Origin: Clostridium prolinivorans
GTDB lineage: Bacteria > Bacillota > Clostridia > Clostridiales > Clostridiaceae
Length of the DNA: 64,000 nt
Assembly: GCF_004011155.1 (NCBI RefSeq)
Contig: NZ_RJWG01000003.1
Span: 124,001 to 188,000 of the forward strand
Reading direction: 5' to 3'
Positions within the stretch are counted from its first letter, which is position 1. Every line of letters begins with the position of its first letter. The notes below the pieces were generated by a model. That model did not search any database, was not told the DNA's origin, and worked only from the letters and a program-made list of their open reading frames with translations. Made by a program: the position numbers and the translations under genes. Of the stretch, positions 55,709 to 64,000 are shown one piece after another.

Positions 55709-55777
55709 TTTTTTACTATTATTAAAAAAATTTTAGTGGTAAAATATAAGTACCAATATAAATTAGGGGTGAATTTA

Positions 55778-56185
55778 ATGATAATTGGTGTCGGAGTAGA
55801 TATAGTAGAGATAAGAAGAATAAAGGAAGCTTTAGATAAAAATGATAAATTTATGGATAAGTTATTTACCAAAGAAGAAATCGAATATTTAAAAAGCAGA
55901 AATTTAAGACCAGAGTATATAGCTGGAAGATTTGCTGCTAAAGAAGCTGTTTCTAAAGCTTTAGGTACAGGTTTTAGAGGATTTGATTTTAAAGATATAG
56001 TAATAGATAGAACAGCATTAGGAAAACCTATTGTTGTACTTAAAGGTAAAGCTAAACTTTTAATACAAAAATACGGGGAATGCAAAATACATATAAGTAT
56101 AAGTCATGGAGAAGATAATGCTATTGCTTATGCTTTAATCGAAAGTAATTCAAATGAAGGTGAAGGAAATGAAAATAGCTTCTAG
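55778..56185 (+). CDS. acpS: Holo-[acyl-carrier-protein] synthase
   Basis: A 135-residue enzyme transferring phosphopantetheine from CoA to acyl carrier protein. It shows GVGVDIVEIRRIKEAL at the start (Asp8 region for metal), FTKEEIEYLKSR, AGRFAAKEAVSKALGTGFRG and HISISHGEDNAIAYALIE. The start is the ATG at 55778 with AGGGGTGA upstream. Its end overlaps the next gene by 17 bases, as commonly seen for acpS-nnr in Firmicutes. Confidence 0.95.
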   Translation: MIIGVGVDIVEIRRIKEALDKNDKFMDKLFTKEEIEYLKSRNLRPEYIAGRFAAKEAVSKALGTGFRGFDFKDIVIDRTALGKPIVVLKGKAKLLIQKYGECKIHISISHGEDNAIAYALIESNSNEGEGNENSF

Positions 56186-57671
56186 TTCTATAACAAGAGA
56201 AGTTGACAAATTTTGTATAGAAGTTTTGAAAATACCCGGCATTGTTTTGATGGAAAATGCAGCCCTTAAAATAATTAAAAATATAGATTTTGATTGTTAT
56301 AAAAGTTTTTTAGTTTTATGTGGAATTGGGAACAACGGTGGAGATGGTTTTGCAGTAGCTAGACATCTTTTTTCAATTAATAAAAATATAGAAGTATTTT
56401 TTATAGGTTCAGAAGATAAAATGACTTCTGATTGCAGAACAAATTATAATATTTTAAAAAATATGGGATTGAAAATTAATAAAGTAAATAATTTAGAAGA
56501 TGCCAATGAATTAAAAGAGGTAGCAACACGTTGTGATATGTGTATAGATGCCTTATTTGGAACAGGAATTACAAGAAATATAGAAGGTATATATGATTTA
56601 GCCATAACTATAATAAATGAAAATAGTAAATTTACTTTATCTATAGATATACCCTCAGGGCTTAACGGGGATACTGGAGAAGTTATGGGAAACTGCATAA
56701 AATCAAATAAAACAGTTACTTTTCAGTATTATAAAAGAGGTTTTTTAAATTATGGAAATGATAAATACACAGGAGAAATTATTGTAGAAGATATTGGAAT
56801 TCCAAAATTTGTAGAAGATAAATTTTATAATAAAGAATTTATTGTAGATAAAACTCTTATAAAAAATAGTATTAAAATTAGAGATAAATATTCTCATAAA
56901 GGAGATTATGGAAGAGTATTAATTATTGCAGGGTCAAAAGGTTTTACTGGAGCTTCATATATATGCACTGAAGCAGCAGTAAGAAGCGGAGCAGGTCTTG
57001 TTACTTTAGCATGTAATGAAGAAATACAAGATATTTTAAGTTCTAAGCTTATAGAAGCTATGACCATATCTTATAATGATGAAATTAAACTTAAAGAATT
57101 AATACAAAAAAGCAATGCTATTGCTATAGGTCCTGGACTTGGGAATAATACAAAAACTTTTGAAATTCTAAAATATGTGCTATTAAATGCTAAATGCCCT
57201 GTAATTATAGACGCAGATGGAATAAATGTGCTAAAAGACAACCTTTATATTTTAAAAAACAAAAAATGTAAAGTTATAATAACTCCTCATGTAGGAGAGA
57301 TGTCAAGAATAACAGGTCTTGAAACAGAATATATAAATAAACATAGAATAGAGGTTTCTAAAAAATTAGCACAAGATTATGGAATTATAGTGTTATTAAA
57401 AGGATATAATACTGTAATAACTGATGGAGAATATATATTTATAAATTCAACTGGAAATAGTTCTATGGCTTCAGGTGGTATGGGAGATTGTTTAACTGGC
57501 ATTATAGCATCTTTTGCAGCTCAAAAATATGAGCCTTTAAAAGCTACATATATTTCTGCATTTATACATGGATATGCTGGAGAAAATCTTTCTGAAGATA
57601 TGTTTTGTGTAAATGCAAGTCATCTTTTAGAAAGTATTCCTTATATAATAAAAGAAATTCAAAATAATTGA
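56169..57671 (+). CDS. nnr: Bifunctional NAD(P)H-hydrate epimerase / ADP-dependent dehydratase
   Basis: A 500-residue repair enzyme for hydrated NAD(P)H. The epimerase half (1-215) has MENAALKI, GIGNNGGDGFAVARHL and SIDIPSGLNGDTG. The dehydratase half (225-500) has HKGDYGRVLIIAGSKGFTGA, AIGPGLGNN, VIIDADGINVL, TPHVGEMSRI and the ATP/Asp motif GNSSMASGGMGDCLTG. The start at 56169 follows AAGGTGAAGGA within the end of acpS; the ATG 15 bases earlier lacks a ribosome site. Confidence 0.95.
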   Translation: MKIASSSITREVDKFCIEVLKIPGIVLMENAALKIIKNIDFDCYKSFLVLCGIGNNGGDGFAVARHLFSINKNIEVFFIGSEDKMTSDCRTNYNILKNMGLKINKVNNLEDANELKEVATRCDMCIDALFGTGITRNIEGIYDLAITIINENSKFTLSIDIPSGLNGDTGEVMGNCIKSNKTVTFQYYKRGFLNYGNDKYTGEIIVEDIGIPKFVEDKFYNKEFIVDKTLIKNSIKIRDKYSHKGDYGRVLIIAGSKGFTGASYICTEAAVRSGAGLVTLACNEEIQDILSSKLIEAMTISYNDEIKLKELIQKSNAIAIGPGLGNNTKTFEILKYVLLNAKCPVIIDADGINVLKDNLYILKNKKCKVIITPHVGEMSRITGLETEYINKHRIEVSKKLAQDYGIIVLLKGYNTVITDGEYIFINSTGNSSMASGGMGDCLTGIIASFAAQKYEPLKATYISAFIHGYAGENLSEDMFCVNASHLLESIPYIIKEIQNN

Positions 57672-57752
57672 AATGAAATTTTAATTAAAGAATATTAATA
57701 AAATAATAAGAATAGTATTAATATTGAAGTACATTTAAGTTTGGAGGCTGCC

Positions 57753-58367
57753 ATGAGAAAAAAAATATTAATACTATTTTCTCTGATGCTTATTTTTCCT
57801 ATAGTATTTGGATCTTGCATAAAAAAAAATAAAAGCCCTGAGGAAGTAGTTAATTTTTTAAAAGATTTAAACACATATACATCAGATTTTAAAATGGAAA
57901 TAAAAAATGATAAACAAGTAATAACTTACGAAGGGAAACATTACTATGATAAAAATTTAGGTCATGTGATGAAACTTGGTGAAGATAAAATTTTTGTTTA
58001 TAAAGAGGACAAGATATATGCTAATGATATAAAAAATAATGTTAAATATACTGTTGATAAAGAATTTGATGAAGGTTTTATATATACTTTTATTGAAAAA
58101 TACATTGAACTTTTATATACTAATGAAGAAATAAAATATGATTTTAAAGAAATAGATGGAAAAAAATATCAAATTATAAAACTTATTATTCCAACTTCAA
58201 ATAAAGAAATTGATAATGCACAAATGTATGTTAATCTTGAAAACTATATACCTGAATATATTTTCATATATGATGAAAAAAACAATGAAAAAATTAAGGT
58301 AACCTATAAAAACTTTGAAGTTAATCCAAAGCTTAATAAAAATCTATTTCAAACGGAGAATAAATGA
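57753..58367 (+). CDS. GerS-like lipoprotein (LolA-type fold)
   Basis: A 204-residue lipoprotein. The signal peptide MRKKILILFSLMLIFPIVFG leads to SC as the lipidated Cys (about 22). The mature part has YTSDFKMEIKNDKQVITYEG, a DYKNFE-like C-terminal repeat KVTYKNFEVNPKLN and a beta-rich pattern typical of LolA-type carriers. In C. difficile, GerS, needed for cortex breakdown during germination, lies directly before an alr gene; the same order is seen here. The start is the ATG at 57753 behind TTGGAGG. GerS identity is inferred from place, size and fold pattern. Confidence 0.7.
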   Translation: MRKKILILFSLMLIFPIVFGSCIKKNKSPEEVVNFLKDLNTYTSDFKMEIKNDKQVITYEGKHYYDKNLGHVMKLGEDKIFVYKEDKIYANDIKNNVKYTVDKEFDEGFIYTFIEKYIELLYTNEEIKYDFKEIDGKKYQIIKLIIPTSNKEIDNAQMYVNLENYIPEYIFIYDEKNNEKIKVTYKNFEVNPKLNKNLFQTENK

Positions 58368-58414
58368 AATAATTTTATAATAATATTTAAGCACAAAAGA
58401 TAGGAGGCAAAGTT

Positions 58415-59575
58415 TTGTTTAAGCATTTAAGACCAGTATGGGCAGAAGTAAATTTAGATAATTTAGCACATAATATGAGAGAAATAAGGAAAATTTCTAA
58501 AAGTAAAGATATTATAGCAGTTATTAAAGCAGATGGTTATGGGCATGGAGCTTTAGATATAGCACCAACACTTTTAGAAAATGGAGCTACAAAAATTGCT
58601 GTAGCAGTTTTAAATGAAGCTATAGAATTAAGACGGGGAGGAATTAAAGCACCTATAATTATTTTAGGGTTTACTCCTCCAAGCCTTATAGATATGCTTT
58701 TACGATATGATATAGAACAGACAGTTTATTCTTATGAGTTAGCTAAAGAAATATCTAATATGGCTCAAAAGAAAAATAAAAAGGCAAAAATACATATTGC
58801 ATTAGATACAGGAATGGGCAGAATAGGATTTTTGCCTAATGATGAAAGTATAGAGGATGTATATAAAATAAGTAAACTGCCAAATATAATTATAGAAGGT
58901 CTTTATTCCCATTTTTCTACTGCAGATGAAGAAGATAAAACTTATACAGAACTTCAATTAAAAAAATTTAATGAATTTTATGATAAATTAATTAAAAAAG
59001 GCATTAAAATAAATATTAGACATATTGCCAATAGTGCTGCTATAATTGATTTGCCTAAATCACATTTTGAAGCAGTAAGACCTGGAGTAATACTTTATGG
59101 TTATTATCCTTCTGAAGAAGTAAGCAGAGAAAAAATAAATTTAAAACCTGTAATGAGTTTAAAAACTAATATTGTTCACATAAAAAAACTTCCAGCTGGA
59201 GAATATATAGGATATGGAAGAAAATTTAAAACAAATAGAGAAAGTATTATAGCTACCCTTCCTGTAGGTTATGCAGATGGATATACTAGATTTTTATTTG
59301 AAAAAGCAAAGGTAATTATAAATGGAAGCTTTGCTCCGGTAGTAGGACGAATTTGTATGGATCAATGTATGGTCGATGTTACAGATATAAAAAATGTACA
59401 GCTTGGAGATGAAGTTATACTTTTAGGAGAAAAAGATAATTTAAAATTTGATGCAGATGATATAGCAAAATTAATAGGAACTATAAACTATGAAGTAACT
59501 TGCATGATAAGTAAAAGGGTACCTAGAGTGTATTTAAAGTCTGGAAAAGTTATAAAAATTAGAAATTATATTTAA
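58415..59575 (+). CDS. alr: Alanine racemase
   Basis: A 386-residue PLP enzyme making D-alanine for the cell wall. It has PVWAEVNLDNLAHNMREI, the PLP Lys in AVIKADGYGHGA (about K38), IALDTGMGRIGF, HIANSAAIID, RPGVILYG, the second catalytic Tyr region AGEYIGYGRKF and VGRICMDQCMVDVT. The start is TTG at 58415 with AGGAGG seven bases upstream; no ATG lies nearby. It is followed by mazEF, the usual Firmicutes order. Confidence 0.95.
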   Translation: MFKHLRPVWAEVNLDNLAHNMREIRKISKSKDIIAVIKADGYGHGALDIAPTLLENGATKIAVAVLNEAIELRRGGIKAPIIILGFTPPSLIDMLLRYDIEQTVYSYELAKEISNMAQKKNKKAKIHIALDTGMGRIGFLPNDESIEDVYKISKLPNIIIEGLYSHFSTADEEDKTYTELQLKKFNEFYDKLIKKGIKINIRHIANSAAIIDLPKSHFEAVRPGVILYGYYPSEEVSREKINLKPVMSLKTNIVHIKKLPAGEYIGYGRKFKTNRESIIATLPVGYADGYTRFLFEKAKVIINGSFAPVVGRICMDQCMVDVTDIKNVQLGDEVILLGEKDNLKFDADDIAKLIGTINYEVTCMISKRVPRVYLKSGKVIKIRNYI

Positions 59576-59807
59576 TTATTTTTTAAGTTGTGTTATAATG
59601 CTATTATGCCTAAGAATGGGGAAATATCAATAATTTGCTTTGACATATTTTAATATTTTAAATTATAATAATTTTAAATTATAATAATATAGTACATATT
59701 TGTGCACTTTTATATAAGTTAATATATTTTAGTGCTGCAAATTATTAACAATTATGTTACTTTTCGATAAGTACTTAGTATACGGATTTTTAGGAGGCGT
59801 TTTTCCC

Positions 59808-60128
59808 ATGGCAGGTTCAAAAAAACTGGTGGTTAATCTTAATGAAACACTGTATAATGAATTTAATAAAGCCCTTGAAGAAGATTGCAAAAAAAGAAGT
59901 GAATTTATTCGTGATGCTATAATAGTATATATTGAGGAGAAAAAAAGACTTAGTTTAATGGACAGTATGAGAAAGGGATATATGGAAATGGCTCAATTAA
60001 ATCTTGAAATAGCAGAAATGGGCTTTGCAAATGATGTTGATGAATTAAAAAAGTATGAAGCGAAGCTAGCGGAGAGTGATTTTCCTAATGACAACGATAG
60101 TGAAAAGAGGAGATATATTTTATGCTGA
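59808..60128 (+). CDS. mazE: MazE-type antitoxin (EndoAI-like, ribbon-helix-helix)
   Basis: A 106-residue antitoxin. The N-terminal ribbon-helix-helix is [20 protein letters not shown] with [20 protein letters not shown]; the C-terminal half is helical and acidic, as expected for the toxin-neutralising part. The start is the ATG at 59808 with AGGAGGCG upstream; the frame extends 54 bases further without such a site. It overlaps the toxin gene by 41 bases. Confidence 0.93.
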   Translation: MAGSKKLVVNLNETLYNEFNKALEEDCKKRSEFIRDAIIVYIEEKKRLSLMDSMRKGYMEMAQLNLEIAEMGFANDVDELKKYEAKLAESDFPNDNDSEKRRYILC

Positions 60129-60438
60129 TTTAAGCCCAGTAGTAGGCTCAGAACAAGGAGGAATAAGGCCAGTCATCGTTATACAAAATGATGTTGGCAA
60201 TAAGTACAGTCCAACAGTAATTGTAGCAGCAATTACTTCACAGATAAATAAAGCTAAACTTCCAACTCATGTTGAAATCTCCTCAGAAGAGTATGGTTTA
60301 AACAAAGATTCAGTAGTATTGCTTGAGCAAATAAGAACTTTGGATAAAAAAAGACTTAAAGAAAAAATAGGGCATATGACAGACAAAGACATGAAAATGG
60401 TAGATGAAGCACTTTCCATAAGTGTTGGGTTACAATAG
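60088..60438 (+). CDS. mazF: MazF-type endoribonuclease toxin (EndoA/NdoA)
   Basis: A 116-residue sequence-specific mRNA interferase. It shows [60 protein letters not shown] and [16 protein letters not shown], the complete EndoA pattern including the catalytic Arg and Thr positions. The ATG at 60088 gives the normal family length; a GTG 12 bases earlier is less well placed. alr-mazE-mazF is the order in Bacillus and most clostridia, and the pair is regarded as chromosomal housekeeping. Confidence 0.95.
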   Translation: MTTIVKRGDIFYADLSPVVGSEQGGIRPVIVIQNDVGNKYSPTVIVAAITSQINKAKLPTHVEISSEEYGLNKDSVVLLEQIRTLDKKRLKEKIGHMTDKDMKMVDEALSISVGLQ

Positions 60439-60475
60439 GGGGCTTTATAAGCTCCCTATATTTGGTTGTTTTTAA
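60435..60475 (+). terminator. Terminator after mazF
   Basis: ATAGGGGGCTT (60435-60445) and AAGCTCCCTAT (60449-60459) pair with one wobble around TAT, followed by a T-rich run. Confidence 0.8.
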
Positions 60476-60498
60476 ATATACAAAAGAGGAGGTATTAA

Positions 60499-60849
60499 AT
60501 GAAGCAATATATAGAAGATATATTGTATGCACTTAAATTATCAATATATTATTTTATAGGTTCTTTTATATTTGGAATTATAATAGGGCTTATTTTATAT
60601 GGATTTGATTTTATAAACGTAATGCTTTGGGGATGTAGATTATCTCAAATAGTATCTGTATTTGGCTTATCTATATCAGCAATATCTTTTGTAAAATGGG
60701 ATTTAATGAGACCTCTTAATTATCAAAAAACTTGGGAAACATATTTTCATAAATTAAATTTATCTCATGTTATATTTATAATATCAATCTCTATTTTAGC
60801 TTTTTCTTTTATAGTTGATTACTTTGTAAGGCCAATTCCTTCTTTTTAA
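60499..60849 (+). CDS. Small membrane protein, unknown function, 116 residues
   Basis: Three hydrophobic segments are visible: about residues 14-36 (YYFIGSFIFGIIIGLILYG), 46-66 (CRLSQIVSVFGLSISAIS) and 88-108 (LSHVIFIISISILAFSFIVD). A short polar loop with DLMRPLNYQKTWETYF links the last two. AGAGGAGG precedes the ATG. I do not recognise it. It is followed by the second YitT gene after 25 bases and may be cotranscribed with it. Confidence 0.8.
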   Translation: MKQYIEDILYALKLSIYYFIGSFIFGIIIGLILYGFDFINVMLWGCRLSQIVSVFGLSISAISFVKWDLMRPLNYQKTWETYFHKLNLSHVIFIISISILAFSFIVDYFVRPIPSF

Positions 60850-60874
60850 AAAATATGTAAGTGAGGAGGTTTTT

Positions 60875-61729
60875 ATGAGAAAATTTAAAGAATACATATT
60901 TATAACAATAGGTTTTATGCTAGTAGCACTTTCTCTTAGACTTTTCCTAGTACCAAATAAAATAGCAGCAGGAGGGGTTTCTGGAATAGCTATAATACTA
61001 AATAGTATTTTCCCTTTTTTAAATGTTGGTATGATAATGCTTGGCATAGATGCCGTATTATTTATAATAGCTTTTGCAGTAATAGGGAATAAATTTGGTG
61101 CAAAAAGTATATATGCAAGCTTAGGTATATCATTAACTATATGGTTAACAGATAATCTTAAAATTTTTGATAAAGCTATTACAAATGATTTACTTCTTGC
61201 ATCTATATTTGGGACTTTACTCTCTGGTATAGGTATGGCTATAGTTTTTAATCAAAATGCTTCTACTGGAGGAACAGACATAATTGCTAAAATATTAAAT
61301 AAATTTTTTCATATAGATATAGGCAAAGCTATTTTAATTGTTGATTTTATTGTAACTTTATTTGCAGGTATTACTTTTGGTACAAATATAGCACTGTATT
61401 CTTTACTTTGTGTTATAATGAATGGTTTTGTTATAGATAATGTAATTGAAGGTGTAAATACTTGTAAAGAGGTTATAGTTGTAAGTACAAAAATAGATGA
61501 AATAAGCAATTATATAATTAATGAATTAGATAGAGGATGTACTATTTTTAAAGGAAAAGGTGGATTCACTAAAAAAGACACAAATATTTTATATACTGTG
61601 TTATATAGAAAACAGTTTATAAAGCTTAAAAAATTTATTAAAGATGTGGATAATAAAGCTTTTATAACAGTAAGTGAAACTCATGAAGTTTTAGGAGAAG
61701 GATTTAAAGATATACTTGGAGATGAATAA
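60875..61729 (+). CDS. YitT-family membrane protein, second paralogue
   Basis: A 284-residue paralogue of the protein at 16732-17583. It has FLVPNKIAAGGVSGIAIILN, FNQNASTGGTDIIAKIL and LYSLLCVIMNGFVIDNVIEG in the membrane half, and the DUF2179 end KAFITVSETHEVLGEGFKDI. AGTGAGGAGG precedes the ATG. Biochemical role is unknown; proteins of this family have been discussed as transporters. It ends at a long hairpin. Confidence 0.9.
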   Translation: MRKFKEYIFITIGFMLVALSLRLFLVPNKIAAGGVSGIAIILNSIFPFLNVGMIMLGIDAVLFIIAFAVIGNKFGAKSIYASLGISLTIWLTDNLKIFDKAITNDLLLASIFGTLLSGIGMAIVFNQNASTGGTDIIAKILNKFFHIDIGKAILIVDFIVTLFAGITFGTNIALYSLLCVIMNGFVIDNVIEGVNTCKEVIVVSTKIDEISNYIINELDRGCTIFKGKGGFTKKDTNILYTVLYRKQFIKLKKFIKDVDNKAFITVSETHEVLGEGFKDILGDE

Positions 61730-61730
61730 A

Positions 61731-61807
61731 AAAATAGCCACAAATTTTAGTGCTTTTCGTTTTTTAGATATTAAGTTTAACGGAAAAGCTTGATTTGTGG
61801 CTATTTT
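61731..61807 (+). terminator. Long two-part terminator hairpin
   Basis: AAAATAGCCACAAAT (61731-61745) and ATTTGTGGCTATTTT (61793-61807) form a perfect 15-bp stem. Within the loop GCTTTTCGTT and AACGGAAAAGC can form an inner stem with one extra base. T follows. Confidence 0.75.
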
Positions 61808-61963
61808 ATTTTTTGTCTAATTTTGCACACTAAGATTAAAATGATAATATTTTAGGTTTAAATATAGAAATAGAGTATATATTAGATTAGAGCATGTAGG
61901 AGATTATTATTTAGTTTTCATATTAGATATATAAAAGTAAATACTTCCTTTAAAAAATGTTAA

Positions 61964-61993
61964 TTGTTTATTTTAGTATTATTATGTTATAAT
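61964..61993 (+). promoter_or_regulatory. Promoter of ftsEX
   Basis: TTGTTT (61964-61969), an 18-base spacer and an extended -10 TGTTATAAT (TATAAT at 61988-61993) form a good sigma-A promoter 70 bases before ftsE. Confidence 0.65.
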
Positions 61994-62062
61994 AAAAAAG
62001 TGAAATATGTATTTTTGTGTATAAATTTTGTATATAAATATGAAATAGAGGGAGATGCAGTA

Positions 62063-62752
62063 ATGATTGAATTTAAAAATGTAACCAAAATATATGACAA
62101 TAATGTGACTGCTCTTAAAGATATTAATATAAAAATTGAAAAAGGAGAATTTGTTTTTTTAGTAGGATCCAGTGGCGCAGGAAAATCCACATTTATAAAA
62201 ATGATTTTAAAAGAAGTAGAACCTACTAAAGGCTCAATAATTTTAAATGATAATATAGATATAACAAAATTAAAAAGAAGACAGATTCCATACTATAGAA
62301 GAAAAATAGGTGTGGTTTTTCAAGATTTTAGATTAATTCCTACTTTAAATGTTTATGAAAATGTGGCTTTTGCTATGAGAGTCACAGAGGCATCAGAAAA
62401 AGAAATAAGAAAAAGAGTACCTATGATGCTTTCACTTGTAGGCCTTTCTGACAAATATAAATCCCTACCAAGTATGCTCTCTGGAGGAGAACAACAAAGA
62501 GTTTCTTTAGCAAGAGCTATAGTAAATAATCCATCTATTTTAATTGCGGACGAGCCTACTGGTAATCTTGATCCAGATACATCCATGGAAATTATGGAAA
62601 TATTAAGTGATATTAATCGTGCAGGGACTACTATAATTATGGCTACCCATGCTAAAGAAATAGTAGACATTATGAAAAAGAGAGTTATAGCAATTGAAAA
62701 AGGTGTAATATCAAGAGATGAGCAGAGGGGAGCATATGGGTATGAAGATTAA
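62063..62752 (+). CDS. ftsE: Cell-division ATP-binding protein FtsE
   Basis: A 229-residue ATPase that, with FtsX, controls cell-wall hydrolases at division or during sporulation. It has VGSSGAGKSTFIKMI (Walker A, about residues 34-48), the Q-loop VVFQDFRLIPTLNVYENV, SGGEQQRVSLARAI and LIADEPTGNLDP. The start is the ATG at 62063 with AGGGAGATG upstream; the longer frame from 61964 has no ribosome site and spans the promoter. ftsX overlaps its end by 11 bases. Confidence 0.95.
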   Translation: MIEFKNVTKIYDNNVTALKDINIKIEKGEFVFLVGSSGAGKSTFIKMILKEVEPTKGSIILNDNIDITKLKRRQIPYYRRKIGVVFQDFRLIPTLNVYENVAFAMRVTEASEKEIRKRVPMMLSLVGLSDKYKSLPSMLSGGEQQRVSLARAIVNNPSILIADEPTGNLDPDTSMEIMEILSDINRAGTTIIMATHAKEIVDIMKKRVIAIEKGVISRDEQRGAYGYED

Positions 62753-63632
62753 TACATTTGTTAATTTTATAAGTGATGCAGCTAAAAGTTTAAAAAGAAA
62801 CAAGACTATAAGCATAGCTTCTGCGGCAACTGTTGCAGCAACTTTGTTTATACTTGGAACATTTTTACTTGTTATACAAAACATAAATCAAGTTATGAGT
62901 GAAATGGAATCTAAAGTAGAAATAAAAATAATTTTAAAAGATGATATAAAACTTGATGAACAAAAGGCTATTGAAAATAAATTAAAAAATACATCAAGTG
63001 TTACGAGTGTTGAATATGAAAGCAAATCTCAAGCACTTGAAAATTTAAAAAGCAGATTTGGAAAACAGTATGAATCAGCTTTAGAAGGTCTTGAAAAAGA
63101 AAATCCACTCCCAGCATCTTACATAGTTAAAGTAGAAAAACCTGAATTAATATCTCAAGTAGTAAAAGATATAGAAGGTATGGCTGGAATTGAAACAATA
63201 AAAGACGCTAAAGAAGTAGTAGATAAAATTATAACATTTAGTAATGCTATAAGATGGATAGGAATTATTATATTTGTGATACTTATAGGAGTTTCTTTAT
63301 TCCTTATAGGCAATACTATAAAACTTACTGTATATTCTAGAAGAAAAGAGATTAATATAATGAAATATATTGGTGCTACAGATTGGTTCATAAGATGGCC
63401 TTTTATATTGGAAGGTATGTTTATAGGTATACTAGGAGCTATTGTTGCAGACCTTTTACTCTATTATGGATATAAATTTGTTTTTATAAAAATGTCTGCA
63501 CAAATTATGATGATACCACTTATAAATCCAGCTTATGTATATAGCGTTATACTAGGGGAATTTATTCTTGGGGGGATTTTTATAGGAATAGTTGGTAGTA
63601 TAATGGCAATTAGAAAATTTTTAGTAGTTTAA
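62742..63632 (+). CDS. ftsX: Cell-division membrane protein FtsX
   Basis: A 296-residue protein with one N-terminal membrane helix (about 20-45), an extracellular domain (about 45-165) and three C-terminal membrane helices. It shows AAKSLKRNKTISIASAATVA, VEIKIILKDD, ENPLPASYIVKVEKPE and TVYSRRKEINIMKYIGATDWF, the FtsX hallmark. AGGGGAG is nine bases before the ATG at 62742; ATGs at 62718 and 62736 are in frame but worse placed. Confidence 0.94.
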   Translation: MKINTFVNFISDAAKSLKRNKTISIASAATVAATLFILGTFLLVIQNINQVMSEMESKVEIKIILKDDIKLDEQKAIENKLKNTSSVTSVEYESKSQALENLKSRFGKQYESALEGLEKENPLPASYIVKVEKPELISQVVKDIEGMAGIETIKDAKEVVDKIITFSNAIRWIGIIIFVILIGVSLFLIGNTIKLTVYSRRKEINIMKYIGATDWFIRWPFILEGMFIGILGAIVADLLLYYGYKFVFIKMSAQIMMIPLINPAYVYSVILGEFILGGIFIGIVGSIMAIRKFLVV

Positions 63633-63742
63633 AAGTGGTTTAAAAATTAGGATACTTATATATATATTAAAAGTCTAATATAAACTTTTAAATAAATAAC
63701 AAACTTATTTTAGTAACATCTTAAAAGTTTGGGGGAATATTT

Positions 63743-64000
63743 ATGAAAAAAGGGGTAAGTCTAGTATTAGCACTAACCTTGAGTATTACTTCTGTAATTA
63801 CAGTAAAAGCTGATAATTTAACTGATGCTCAAAATAATTTGGAAAATATTCAAAATTCAATAAATGATAAAAAAGAAGAATTAGAAAATATTAACCAAAA
63901 ACATATGGATACAAAAAAGAGCGTAGAACAGCTTGATGAAAAGGTAAATGAATCAGAAAAAGCATTAAATAATTTAAATAGTAAAATTACAAATATAGAT
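63743..64000 (+). CDS. Secreted coiled-coil protein, probable FtsX-linked murein hydrolase or activator (5' part)
   Basis: The first 86 codons of a gene that runs off the right edge. A signal peptide (MKKGVSLVLALTLSITSVIT, cut near VKA) is followed by a heptad-rich coiled coil (ADNLTDAQNNLENIQNSIN, EELENINQKHMDTKKSVEQL). GGGGGAA precedes the ATG. This layout directly after ftsEX is typical of PcsB/CwlO/EnvC-like proteins controlled by FtsX. The catalytic domain (M23, NlpC/P60 or CHAP) lies outside the window, so the class is open. Confidence 0.75.
   Translation, partial: MKKGVSLVLALTLSITSVITVKADNLTDAQNNLENIQNSINDKKEELENINQKHMDTKKSVEQLDEKVNESEKALNNLNSKITNID

Overview
The window is low-GC DNA (mostly about 25-30% G+C by eye) with Firmicutes-type ribosome binding sites and frequent TTG starts. 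Its gene content points to an anaerobic, spore-forming Clostridium-like bacterium: a class F flavodiiron protein, the GGGtGRT/Fe-S scaffold pair, a GerS-like lipoprotein next to alr, alr-mazEF, acpS-nnr, RNase J, ftsEX and a T-box leader. I cannot name the species. No tRNA, rRNA, CRISPR array, insertion sequence or prophage was seen.

Layout. 1-4984 (minus): a type I restriction-modification operon, hsdM-hsdS-hsdR (hsdR runs off the left edge), clearly richer in G+C than its neighbours and placed directly downstream of birA (5002-5988). 6124-15959: two sugar ABC importers. A DeoR regulator and an ABC ATPase (minus) diverge from a ChvE/GguA/GguB-type operon; a second operon holds a permease, a binding lipoprotein and a 2-hydroxyacid dehydrogenase but no ATPase, so the minus-strand ATPase is its natural candidate partner. 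16091-21465: small membrane proteins, a YitT-family protein, a 53-residue conserved-looking protein, two tandem structured repeats in front of an ABC exporter, and rarA. 21806-23470: RNase J.

23892-35587: a LacI regulator followed by a sugar operon: GH35-like glycosidase, GH94 phosphorylase, two LplB/LplC-type permeases, a binding lipoprotein and a GH3 beta-glucosidase. None of the enzymes has a signal peptide, so imported oligosaccharides are probably cut inside the cell. 35703-39186 (minus): murP-mupG-murQ, for uptake and catabolism of N-acetylmuramic acid or MurNAc-containing disaccharide. 39863-41494: a GH13 alpha-glucosidase. 41687-43339: a T-box leader whose specifier reads as Cys, controlling a TcyP-like cystine symporter. 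43467-46165: an orphan PstS-like lipoprotein and a chemoreceptor. 46350-48054: the Fe-S scaffold/GGGtGRT pair. 48181-50751 (minus): a three-module flavodiiron-rubredoxin-NADH oxidoreductase. 51061-54098 (minus): maltose phosphorylase and beta-phosphoglucomutase.

54402-64000 is a housekeeping/sporulation stretch: an unknown protein, a DUF6514-like protein behind a possible Spo0A box, acpS-nnr, GerS-like lipoprotein, alr, mazEF, a small membrane protein, a second YitT paralogue, ftsE-ftsX and the start of a secreted coiled-coil protein.

The best candidates for something undescribed are the tandem 96-bp RNA-like hairpins before the exporter (18133-18320), the GH35/GH94/GH3 locus of unknown substrate, the GGGtGRT pair, and the odd murQ initiation region. 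The phase-variable-looking repeat in hsdS and the Cys T-box/cystine transporter pairing are well-supported but not new in kind.
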